The notes below the pieces were generated by a model. That model was not told the DNA's origin and did not search any database. It worked only from the letters and a program-made list of their open reading frames with translations. Shown here piece after piece: positions 46,901 through 58,252 of a stretch of 64,000 bases of DNA (within the stretch, counting starts at the first letter, position 1; every line of letters starts with the position of its first letter). Location of the stretch: assembly GCA_951640195.1 (NCBI GenBank), contig OX621164.1, positions 2,089,098 through 2,153,097 on the forward strand. Direction: 5' to 3'. The DNA comes from Porpolomopsis calyptriformis. Lineage: Eukaryota; Basidiomycota; Agaricomycetes; Agaricales; Hygrophoraceae. Made by a program: the position numbers and the translations under genes.

Positions 46901-49900
46901 ATGTCCTTCTTCTCTAGGAAGAAGCAGACGACCAACAACCCGTCTGCCCCCTCCGTCACCGTCGCTCAACCACCCAGCCAGGCGCTTGCACAGCTCTCTA
47001 AAGATGTCCAAACCCAGCAGCAGCAACCGCAGCAGCAACAACAACCTGGCAGAGATCCTCTCGATGCGTAAGTAAAATTTCTGCATCTCTTATCACCCTC
47101 TTGTCGTTCGAGGAACGGGCTCATATCGATGTCCAACAGATCCCCCGGGAGTGCGGGTAGCAACTCTGGTCATGGACCCAACTCCTCCCGACCGCCAATC
47201 CGAGGAGTCGCCTCCAACACCCCTCAAACCCAGGCTCAACCCCAATCACAACCCCCCTCGCAGCAGCGGCTTTCCTATCCGTGGTCTAACCGTCGTCTTC
47301 TACTTCCCTCGCCATTAATTCTCAACAAACCCGGTGTTGTACCTCCCACCTCTCCCTCTCCTTCCCCATTCCCACGATATGGTCATGCCCTACCTGTGAC
47401 GGCCACACCAAGCGGAGACTTGTTCCTTTTCGGAGGTCTCGTGCGTGAGACCGCTCGAAACGACTTGTACATGTTCTCCACCCGTGATATATCTGCTACC
47501 CTTCTTCAAACTGCGGGGGAACTGCCCTCTCCTCGAGTCGGGCATGCCAGTGCTCTTGTGAGCAATGTGCTGATCGTGTGGGGGGGCGACACCAAGACGG
47601 ATCCAAAGTCGAGACCAACCGATAAGCAGGATGATGCATTGTATCTACTAAATCTTGGTCCGTCTTTTTATCCCGGAAGAGTCCATTTATCTAATCGTCT
47701 TGTCCAAAGTCTCTCGGGAGTGGACGCGAGTTCCAACATATGGGCCTGCACCTGTTGGTCGATATGGACATGCAGCTGCTATCACTGGATCCAAATTTTT
47801 TGTGTTTGGGGGTCAGGTCGACGGCGAGTTCCTGAATGACTTGTGGGCCTTTGATCTTGCATCTAGTACGCTTTTGGCCATTCATTTAGACCATTTTCTC
47901 ATACTCCCATCCTACAGTCCGGACCAAGGCTGCTTGGGAATTGTACGACACAACCCCCGGCGTTCCGCGTCCCGCTAAACGAACAGGCCATACATGCATT
48001 ACTTTTGGTGATCGACTTATCATGTGCGTTTCTTGTTTGCCCTCTGGTCCACTTTTTTACACATTAATATAGTTTCGGAGGAACCGACGGCCATTATCAC
48101 TACAACGACACTTGGGCATTCGATCTCAACACTCGACGGTGGTCCGAGTTGCAGTGTATTGGATTCATCCCTTCACCTCGAGAGGGTCATGCAGCCGCGC
48201 TCGTTGATGATGTCGTTTACGTCTTTGGCGGCAGGGGCGTAGACGGTAAGGATCTGGGTGACCTTGCTGCATTCAAAATCTCGAGTTAGTCAACTCCCAC
48301 GATCGTAAGCCCTATCGCTGCTGACCATACTTGTAGATCAACGCTGGTACATGTTCCAGAATATGGGCCCATCCCCTAGTGGCCGTTCTGGACATGCCAT
48401 GGCGTCCGTAGGCGCGAGAGTGTTTGTTCTGGGTGGTGAATCCTTCACGCCATCCAAGTCAGATGACCCCAGTGTCATTCATGTTTTAGATACCAGTTCG
48501 TCCCCTTTGCTTTTCCATTTTGTCTCGATCTCTAACTATATTTCGGATGCAGAGCACATAAAATATCCCGAGAACAAACCTCCAGCGTCAGCGGCACCTA
48601 CCAACCCTCCCCCCCGAAAGCCCTCTCTGACACCCACACAACAATCAGTTTCTGGGCTATCACAAACGTCTACACTGGTTAACTCACGGTCAATATCACC
48701 CAATAGTGCGCCAGCTCCCGATTTGGATGACACTCGCCGTGCAATGTCTCCAGCTAGTTCGCGGCCGATCAAACAACTCGCCAATGGTCTCCAACAGACC
48801 TTACCCAACAATCCGAAATCCAAGGTTCCCACGCGCCCACGAAGGGACGACGAAGACTTGCTTGGAGTGGACGAAGGCACTGATGGAGGTACAAGCGAAA
48901 CCGTCACACGGGAGAGGGCAGTTTCCCCAGAGCAGGGGCAGGCTCGGGCGAAGAGCCCTTCACTAGTTCATGTTGGCAGTCGAGCTGTTTCACCTTCTCA
49001 GGATTGGAATGGCACAAGCCAGCAACCAAATATGGCTGGCGTCGCCATGGGTTTAAACGCACTTGGTACGCGTAGCGAGTCTCCCGTTGTAGATCGTAGC
49101 AAGCCCCCGCCAGATGCCTTTTTCAACACTGCATCTGGTTCTCCCACAGCAAACGGATTTACCATTCCTCGTCCCGTAGCCGGCTCAACGGGGAATATGA
49201 CCGCCGATTTGATTCGCGATCTGAAGAACAAAGAGGCAGAGATGGACGTTCTGAAGAAGAAGGATTTGTGGATGAAGATGGCTTTGTCTCAAGCCTGCCG
49301 CTCTGGCTTCGTTTACTCTAACCCCGATTCGACAGAAGATGAGGATCTAGCCATGAACATGGACCTGGAATCCGATGATCCCGGGGAACAAAGAATCTCG
49401 GAGATGGCTCTCAAGTTCAAGCAGTTCAAAGCCCAACTTAGCGTATGTGCCTTGCTTTGTACCGCATAAGGATTCATGCTCATAAACTGTAGTCTGCTAT
49501 GGTTGACCAAGCTCGTCAGGCATCTCAGCGTATCTCTGATGTGGAGCGAATAAAGACCAGCGCAGTTCAGGAAGCGGCATACTACCGTGCCAAACTGGCC
49601 GCGTTAGAGACCTCCAATGAAGGAGAAGCCAACCGTTTGGATCGAGAACGTATGTCCGACTTGGAGCGACATCTGTCCGCTCTTATGGCAGAACGCTGGT
49701 CACAAGATCGCAAAATCAACGAGCTTGGCGATTCTCTCGCCTTACAGACGACGTTGACAAACCATGCCGAGGCGCGTTCCCAGGAAGCCATCAAGCGCAC
49801 AGAAAAGCTGGAGGAGTCTCATAATCGGACCCTGCAGCACAATGCTGAGCTTCAAGAGCGACACGATGCGCTGGAGGTGACGGTTCGGGATCATGCTGAC

Positions 49901-51737
49901 AGGCTCTTGTCGCAAACCTCGGCGCTCGAACGGCGAGAAGCGGAAGAGCTGAGCACTCGGGCTCAAGTGGAAGAGCTCACACATTCCAGAGATCAACACG
50001 TTCGCGCACTTGAACAAGCTCGCATTGCCCTCCAAGCGGCCTCATCACGCGCTGAAGAAGTTGACCTACAGTATCAACGCGCGCGAGAACAGATCGGTCA
50101 ACGTGAAGCTGACTTGGCTGAACTTCGAGGTGAGCTGGAAGCTCGGACGTCCGAGGCCGAGGCGGCGCGGGCTAGGCTGACGGATGTCGAGAATTCGTGG
50201 GCGAAATCCCGCGAGGAGGCAGATGCGTTTAGAGCTCTTACTACTGGAAGCCTTGGCGAGCTCCTTGATTCTCATCGTGATCTCAAGTCTGACGAAGATC
50301 GTCTTGCTCGTGGACACGCCGAGAAAGTCCAATCAATCGAGACCGAATGTTCATCATTGCGCAAGTCGTTGAAGGAGGCTACCCAACGCGCCGATGCCAG
50401 CCAAAAGATTCTCATTCAGGAACGCTGTCGCGTACGGGACCACGAATCCGAGGAATCTTTCCTTCGTTCTCAGGCCATTGGGCTTCGCGCTCAGCTGTCG
50501 AATGCCCTCGCCGAAAACGGTCGCCTTCGCAAGGAACTGGCCGAGATGGAGCTCGATTTGCGAGAAAAGACTAAAGATTCAACCGAGGCTAGTGTTCGAC
50601 TAGGCACATTGCGAAGCTACCTGTCGGAGAATGGGATGAATCCCGATGATGATGATCAGGGTTCATCTTCGAACGGCGGTCCCGCTTCTGTTCGGTTTAC
50701 CGAGCTTGAGGACATGCTTGCCGAACGCATTCGCTTACACGAACGCTCGGAACGTGAACTGTCCCACGTACTCCGACGACAACGCGATGCCGAAGCCCAA
50801 GTTAACATTCTGTCTACCCAACTCGATCGCGTTCGGTCTACGCAAAGCCCTGGGAGTGCGGACGGGGAGACTCGTGCCATCGAAGCTGAACGTAAGCTGG
50901 AGGAAACTGAACGGGGGTATAAACTCCGTATGCAACAACTCGAGGAAGACTACCAACTCGCAGTGCATTACGTCAAGTAAGTGATTTTTGTTTTTTGCAG
51001 TTCGTCGTGCTAATTCAGGTTTCAGGGGAACCGAGAAAATGATGCGTAGGATGAAAGATGAGCTGGCCAAGCAGAAGAGCTCCAATACAGCTCTTCAAGC
51101 GGCACTTGACGTCCGCGCCAAGTCACCAGATAACGGATCCCGACTGCGTGGCGTGAACGGCTACAGCTCCCCGTTGGAGGAAGGGAGTGATCCTTTGCGA
51201 ATTCAACTTGCCGACGCGCAGAGGCAAGCCCAACGCCTCCACAACGAAAACAAAGACCTTCGTGTGCGCCTTGATTCCTTGGAGAGGGAACTCGAGCTAT
51301 TGCGCGACAACCTCGTTGCCTCGCAGCGAGAGTCCGACGACCGCCTCACCCGCATGGAGGAGCTGGAGCATGAGGTTGAGCGATTGCAAACTTCTCTGGT
51401 TATCTCACGCGGAGGTCACGGAGAGACGCTGCTGGAGAAGATGAGCAACGAGAACACCAATCTCAAACGCGAAAACGAGCAATTGACTCATAAAATTGAG
51501 CTATTGCTCGAGGTTGATCACCCCACTTTTGGTCAGGGTCGACCGATATCTGGAATATCAGGAAGACGAGCAAGTGCCTCAAGTTCCGAAAACGCCCTGG
51601 CGTTCGAGCACCTATCGAGCGAACTGGATGATTGGCAGCGGCAACTGGCTAGTTCGATGAGTGCCCGACGACCATTGAGTGATTTTGATTCTGAGCCTAT
51701 TGTACCGAGCCACGAACGGACCAGGTCAAGATCATAA
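46901..51737 (+). CDS. TEA1-like kelch-repeat/coiled-coil cell-polarity protein
   Basis: Tip-polarity factor of the Tea1/Tea3/Kel1 type. In fission yeast Tea1 rides microtubule plus ends and marks cell tips; in hyphae relatives guide apical growth. The start is [17 protein letters not shown] at 46901, followed by a Gln-rich stretch ([13 protein letters not shown]). After a small intron the kelch propeller runs from about 47270 to 48490: [94 protein letters not shown] and [20 protein letters not shown] Ser/Pro-rich disordered linker (48560-49190) precedes a very long coiled coil over two large exons (49200-51600; for example [20 protein letters not shown]). It ends RTRSRS. The first 1.2 kb of the propeller is duplicated upstream. 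It converges on RRP5, 187 bp between stops. Confidence 0.88.
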
Positions 51738-51924
51738 CATCCGTATTATTTCTCTTCGTTCTTCATGTTTGTTGCATATACCTCGCTTGGTTTATGTACT
51801 CACCACATCCATTTGGATTCAGAATCTCTCGTTCATTATAGCTTCCACTTTACCTCTGACATACATTCGATCATTATATATTTACGTATGAGCAGCGTTA
51901 GTGCTGTTGTTAAATCTGATGTTT

Positions 51925-54900
51925 TTATGGATTTTCGGCGCCCTGCGTCCATTCCATTGCCTTCCGCTTCACCAATTCCGCGCCTTCTTCATCGCCAAGC
52001 TTGCGCTCCAACCTGAGCCATTTCTTGAAGAAGGATCTTGATGCAAATAATTACTGAGAGGACCCTAAAAGAATCAAAAGACACTCACTTGGCTTTATGA
52101 CTGGTCATCTTGAGTGCCAGGATACGGTCAAATATATTTCTAGAGAATATAGTGATGAGAAGCCGTGTCAGGAACCAGAACCGAACCAACCTTAGACTCC
52201 GCACGTCACGCCGTCCAGCTTCCATATCGACATATATTGACCACAAATCCCATCGCTTAGGGTGAGAGTCAACGATGCCTTCGAAAATCGTTTTTCCTCT
52301 CTCGGGATCGCCTAGTTTGTACTCCAATTGAGCAAATTTAGAGATAGTTTTCAGGTCTGAGATAAAACGTTGAGGGCTATTTTTAAGGAAACTCAAGTAG
52401 AATGGCTTACGTTTATGCTTGTCCAGACTTTGAAGACTACGTGTAAGCAAGTTTCGGGCTTGCTCCATCTCTCCTCTTTTCAAGTAATGTTCGCCGAAAA
52501 GGGTCCAAACCTTTGAGCTCTTGCCAAATTTTTTGCACGTTCGCCTGTACTGTTCCTCAGCTCTCTATTTTGGGAAGAAGATTAATGGAAACAACAGAGA
52601 GGTTGATAATTTACCTCATGTTTCTCCGACTGATCGAAGATAAATGCAAGACGAAGGTGAATGGTCTTGGAGTCATTATGTAGTGCCGCATCCCTGAATG
52701 TAGCTTCCAAACTCTCCTCCGTACCATACACGTTTTCAATGTTAAGCAATGCAATCCACACGTTCAATTTCTCTTGCTCCTCTCGGAAATTGATGGTTTG
52801 TAGTGCTTGCCGTCCCACCTCTCGAGCCTTTTCTACCTCGGAGAGTTGAAGCTGAAAGGACATATACTGAACCCAAAGATAGGATGAATTCGGGGACCCT
52901 AATAGCAGTCGCTCAAAGTCTGTATTCGACTCCGGAGTCTTCGTATGCATATCAGCGGTTAGGTCTTGCTCAATCTCTTTCCGTCGTCGCTTTTTTTTGT
53001 TGAGCGGCTCGACTTGTTCATCTGAGGGAGAGTCGGATCCAGTTCCTGCGTCGGACTGCATGTGATCCCCAGACCACTGAAAGCCTCCGTGGAGTTTCAG
53101 AAGAGGGGGGATACGCGGGGGAGGTTTCTCGAAGTGGGGGGGGTCGCAAGTGTGTGACTGCTCGTTCATGTCGATTTGGATGGATTCATCATCATCATCA
53201 TCATCATCATCGCCGTCCTCTCCAGAGTCTGGTGGTGCACTCTCATCGTGTGAAGGACTGGTGCCTTCACTTTCAGGATAATTCTTGGTTCCATCGACAA
53301 TACAAGCTTCCGACTCGAGTCTAGCGACTCCTGGATGATCCTCCGCATCACCGTCAGAAAAGTATGAGGGCTTGAGACCGAATGACAACCGGCGGTTTTC
53401 AATATCCACGGATAAGATTACCGCCCGAACAAGATCTCCGTCACGGAAACCACGGAGAGCAAATGCAACGTCCGCAACTTTATTATCAGAGAGCTGTGGT
53501 GGCAGGTCAAGAGTCGTTGCAACGGGACTGAATAAGAATCAAACCTCAGACTTGTGACAAAGACCACTGAGTTTTGTGCCATCGATTTCGAGGAATAAAC
53601 CATACTCTTCGATTTTTTTTACCCGTGCGTCAACTTTTTGACCTTGATGCAGATCGGCCAGAGTAGGAGAGGTAGACAAGCTTCTCGTGAGGTCTCCAGA
53701 GCGAAATGTCATTTCTACCTTTTTGTTCTCGGCGTCTGTGCTGTGATAAGATTTCAGTATATGACAGTGTCTAGATTTGGGCATAGAAACCTGAGAATGC
53801 GACCCCTCACGAGCTGGTGGATTGCAAAACGGCCTTTCCAATCCTTTACATACTGTGAACTGGTTTTGAGATCGAACAAGACGGTTTCAGCAGCATTACG
53901 AACCTCATCAAAGAGCTCTTTGATTTGGACCCTGGCATGCACTCCGCGGCCCACTGTTACGAACAAGCCATGTTCTGCGACATTTTTGATAAAGCCTCTG
54001 ACGGTGTCTCCCATCTGAAGATTGGCGACACTTTCGATCTCTCGGTCAACCACTGGCTTATGTTGATCTGGGTACATTCGTGAATGTCGAGTTGATAGCG
54101 TAAGTTGGCGTTTGTCTGCGTCAATTCCAACGACAACAGCTTTCAGGATGGAGTCGATTGCTGGGAGCATTGTTCCACTTTCGTAATTGTCAGAAACGTC
54201 GGAGGGATGCAATATGCCACCCAGACGGGTAGTAAGCTTCACATAGGCACCATTTTGAGTATGGCAGATGACACGACCCCCTACCATTTGCCCAAGCGCA
54301 ACAGTACTTATCGATAAAGAGCCTTTCGCGGGCAATGACACCTTGCTTTTGGGTCTGTGAGCGACAATGACAAATCCTTTTTCTGGGTTGCGGGACACTA
54401 CGATTAGCTCCTCGATTTTGGCACCTTCTTTCAGAGACGCTCGGAGCTGAGGTAGCGAAGTTGAATGGTGATTGGCCATATTTTTGAAAGAAATGAGGGC
54501 TCGAACTTGGGCGGGTTCAAGGATGAGTAAAGCGTTTTCTTTGTGGATTTCAGATATCACGCCCCCAACTATATCTCCTATTTCGACGCCGCTGATATCG
54601 GGGACAGCAGGCTTGTAGCCAGATCCAGCTTGTCGTATGCTCGCCACAATGCGAGATGTTTCCGAGTCAATGGAGATGATCCGAACTTTGACGACCTTGC
54701 CAACGGAGAACGAATCTGAGATCTTCTCAGAAGGCACTTCGCTGTGCAGGAAAGTCAGTTTGATTCTATGGCAATGACAGATACAGGCACCTTGTCTCTC
54801 GTAGAGGGACAGTAGCGTTGAGGCGATTATAGAATTCAACAATGAGGTTCCTTTCGAACACTTTGAAGATCGTTGCATGCAGGATAATTCCGACTTTTGC

Positions 54901-57049
54901 GTCTTCGAATCTCGATAGGATAGGCAAAGTGGACTCGACGAGGGTTTTCTTTGCGGTGAGATATATTCGCTTGCGTTCCGGATCAACGAGAAGAGTCTAT
55001 TAAAATTTTTCAACAATTCAGACCCAGGCATTGACAAAAAGTGAGACTCACACGACATTTTATCCTGCTACCGGCCTTGAATCTCTTCGAAGGATGCTTT
55101 AAGGATATATCTGCATAGTGATTGGGCCATATAACTCCGTCCATGCTCCCGGATATCGATACGAACATAGCAGAATCGGTCAGGTTTTTAATCGTTCCTT
55201 TTACCACCTCCCCGACTTGGACATCTTCTACTTGCAGGTACTTTTGTTCGAGTACCGATTGTCTAAGGGAAAGTTGTAGTAGGCCGTCAAGATGGAAATG
55301 ACCGGTCACTCGAGCCCTATGGGTGGTACCAATTTTCCAAGCGCCGGAGGAAGAGGGTAGTAAAGGCACGTGCTCTTCTGCTACTTGAGAAATCTAGGCA
55401 CAGAAACTCAGAAGACGTAGGACAAGACTAGGGCTGACAAACGTGAACAAAACCCTCCACCCCTGGCTCGACTTCAATAATAAGACCTTGCTCTGCTTCT
55501 GTCCTCAATACTTTCACGCTTTGTAGGGTCGTACCTATGGGGTATGCTTCTTGAATACTGAGTGCAATGGGCGCTTTCTTATCCTCGACACATCTGAGAC
55601 CCAGCTTGAGGACATGGTCCACCAGAGATAGCGCAAATCTGGGAGGCGACGACGAGAAATTGTATAGAACTCTTGCCTTGAGTTTTTTCCCGTGTTTGTA
55701 GGAGGCATTGTGTTGAAGGTGAATCTGGTCAACAGTGCCGTCAAAGTAGCCAAGTACTTGAAGATTGAGACCATTGTGATGAACGCCAGTCACCAGTGAA
55801 TGGACGAGTGTGCCAGGGAGGACAGATGTGACGTTGGTGACTTCAGCGAGCTGGCGAAACGAAGGTTTGAAAACGGTAAAATAATGGGATGGGCTTACTA
55901 ACCGATGAAGATGAAAAGATATCAGCTTCAACAGTCACATCACATGTCCGACCATTACTTGACATCCCCTTCACGGTGATATCAAGTAATTGGCCAACAC
56001 GTAACTTAACCTTATTGCCGAATGGACCCTTCTTAGCATCCTTGAAAGATAGAAAGCCAGGAATGTCAGAAACTCCGAGATCCAATATGTACCCGTGATC
56101 CTCAATACTTTTGACAGCCGCTGACAGTGTCTTTGGTGAAGAGAGATCATAAGCCCTCGGCATTTAAATACCTAGACACAATCACTCACGAAGCCAGCGT
56201 GGAGGTCTGCTTTGTGCACACCAGCATTCACACTCCCTGGAATGAGGCTAAGTTCGACCCTTCGGGAGGCCTTCGAAACCTCGTCCTTCGCCTTTCCGAT
56301 GAGAGTCATGCTAGTGGAACCTGGCGGATGAACGGCCGTGACGACAGCACGGACATACTGTCCTATACGAAAAAGTTCTGAGAGTTCAGGCGCATGAACA
56401 TTTCCAGTCGATTCTTCATCCGTGTCCCCGTCGGACTCCGAGAAATCCCTGTCCTCCTCCATGGTTTCCAGAAGGGTTGTAAGTTGCGAAGTAATTTGGG
56501 TAATTGGAACGTGAGCAAAAAGTTGACAGGGCAGAGAGATAATGAGACAAAGGGGTTGGACTGCGATAATTTGGCCAAGAATCATCATGCCTGTCGTTAT
56601 TCGCTGGGTGGCGAACAGATGAATGAAGGTATTCTCTGGTCGATAATCTGGAGAAGAATAACTTACTTTATAATTTAAGTGTTCAATTCTGATCCTGTCC
56701 TTGTTTTTAGGAACTGATCTCTTGATCTCGACCTTGCTTCTCTTCCTTCTCAATACTTTCAGCCCATGTTGAGAATGCTACACAGCTAAAACTTCAGAAG
56801 AAAATCAAACTCAAACGAAGGGAATGAACTGACCCCGAACAACTCTTCATCTGCTTCCTCGACTCCTTCAGCCCGAATCGCTTTAACTTCGAGCGGGGTG
56901 AGCGTCGTCCCTCCACCTCTTGGAAAGTCAACCTCAGATGACGAGTTCGGAATTAGTGAAGGATTGACGCCGCTGCTACTATCTATCTTGGGCTTTTTTG
57001 GCTTTTTTGTTGTTGACTGGTCCTCGAAAGTGCGCTTCTGACCCGGCAT
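51925..57049 (-). CDS. RRP5: rRNA biogenesis protein Rrp5
   Basis: Large nucleolar RNA-binding protein required for pre-rRNA cleavages of both subunits (SSU processome and pre-60S). The start is MPGQKRTFEDQSTTKKPKKP at 57049 with a basic nucleolar-type N-terminus. Many S1 RNA-binding repeats follow (PGTLVHSLVTGVHHNGLNLQ; LQMGDTVRGFIKNVAEHGLF; VKKIEEYGLFLEIDGTKLSG). An acidic linker contains an Asp run from a GAT repeat (53187-53211). The C-terminal HAT/TPR-like helical repeats read LLLGSPNSSYLWVQYMSFQL, AREVGRQALQTINFREEQEK, FAQLEYKLGDPERGKTIFEG and HPKRWDLWSIYVDMEAG. The last intron acceptor near 51996 gives SFFKKWLRLERKLGDEEGAE and the stop at 51925. At least twelve introns are present. It is divergent from SF3A2 with 87 bp between start codons. 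Confidence 0.93.
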
Positions 57050-57136
57050 TGGATTGGTTTGAAAGTGCAGCGATCGGTATTTGAGTTTGAGGAATTGTCA
57101 CGTGTTGTGGCCACACCAAGGACTGTAAACACCAAG

Positions 57137-57998
57137 ATGGGTGGGTAGCTCGCCATTCGTCTCATTTACGCTCTTCTAACTATTTTCTATAGATCATCAG
57201 GTCTGATTCATGCTTACTTGTACACTTTTAATCTCACCTTTTCCCAGAATCGCGTTGGCTCCAAGTTTGGCGGTGGTGGCGTCGCAGGTGCATCTGAAAC
57301 GAACGTCGACAGACGTGAAAGGCTTCGAAAACTTGCCCTTGAGACGATTGACCTCGCAAAGGTGTGTGATTTCTTTGCCTTTTGTGCAGGTACTTCTAAC
57401 AGCAACAAGGATCCCTATATTCTTCGGAACCATCTTGGGTCTTTGGAGTGCCGTCTCTGTTTAACGCTCCACACCAATGAAGGTTCATATCTTGCACACA
57501 CGCAAGGAAAAAAGCATCAGACAAATCTCGCTCGTCGAGCCGCTCGTGATGCCAAAGACTCCCAGTTGATGATCGCTCCCGCGCAAAGCAACGTGCAACG
57601 AAAGGTTTTCCTCAAAATTGGGCGACCGGGATACAGGGTCACCAAAGTAAGAGATAGAGATACTGGGAAGGAAGGGATGATGGTGCAGGTTCACCTTCCC
57701 CAAATCAAAGCTGAGGTGCTTCCTCGACGTAGGTTCATGAGCGCTTGGGAGCAGAAAAGGGAACCGCCCAACAAAGCATATCAGTATCTCATTGTATGTG
57801 GTTATCTTTTTCTCATGCTGCCTAGATCACAACAATGCGTATTAGGTCGCTGCCGAACCATACGAAACCATTGCATTCCGTATCCCAGCTCGTGAAATCG
57901 AGGACGAGTCAGACGACGCCGGATACTGGAACTGGTCACATTGGGACCCAGATACTAAGCAGTACAGCTTCCAGTTCATGTATCGTTTGTCTTATTAA
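57137..57998 (+). CDS. Splicing factor 3A subunit 2 (SF3a66/Prp11)
   Basis: U2 snRNP subunit required for prespliceosome assembly. The 5' end is unusual: ATG plus one base (57137-57140), a 52-nt intron, an 8-nt microexon (57193-57200), a 47-nt intron, then the main exon from 57248, together giving MDHQNRVGSKFGGGGVAGA. This matches the conserved SF3A2 start MDxQNRxG. After the next intron come LRNHLGSLECRLCLTLHTNE and SYLAHTQGKKHQTNLARRAA, a matrin-type zinc finger (C-x2-C...H-x5-H). GRPGYRVTKVRDRDTGKEGM, PNKAYQYLI and EPYETIAFRIPAREIE are family hallmarks. The C-terminus WNWSHWDPDTKQYSFQFMY is followed by RLSY and a stop at 57998; an alternative intron donor at TAT could extend it a few Lys-rich residues. 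The animal proline-rich tail is absent, as in other fungi. Confidence 0.93.
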
Positions 57999-58252
57999 TC
58001 ATCTGTTTCTACTCCATGCTATCTACTCTACTTGGAAGAAGAAAAAAAGAAAAAAAACTCTCAAACTCGAAAGCAAGGTAAAGCCTCGGGCAGGTTTACA
58101 TTAGACAAGGCAAAAAGACTGCGAAATGTGGTACATTGCGTGATGGTGAGATGAGATAGTCCGGCTGCCGAGAAGCTAACTTGCGCGTTATGAGATACAG
58201 TGCTAGGGGAGAGCGTCATAAGATAACAGCGTCAAGGAAAGAATATGCAATA

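Noticed and set aside
53187..53211. GAT/ATC triplet repeat as a separate repeat element
   Set aside because: It codes for an Asp run in the acidic linker of Rrp5 and is ordinary coding microsatellite sequence.
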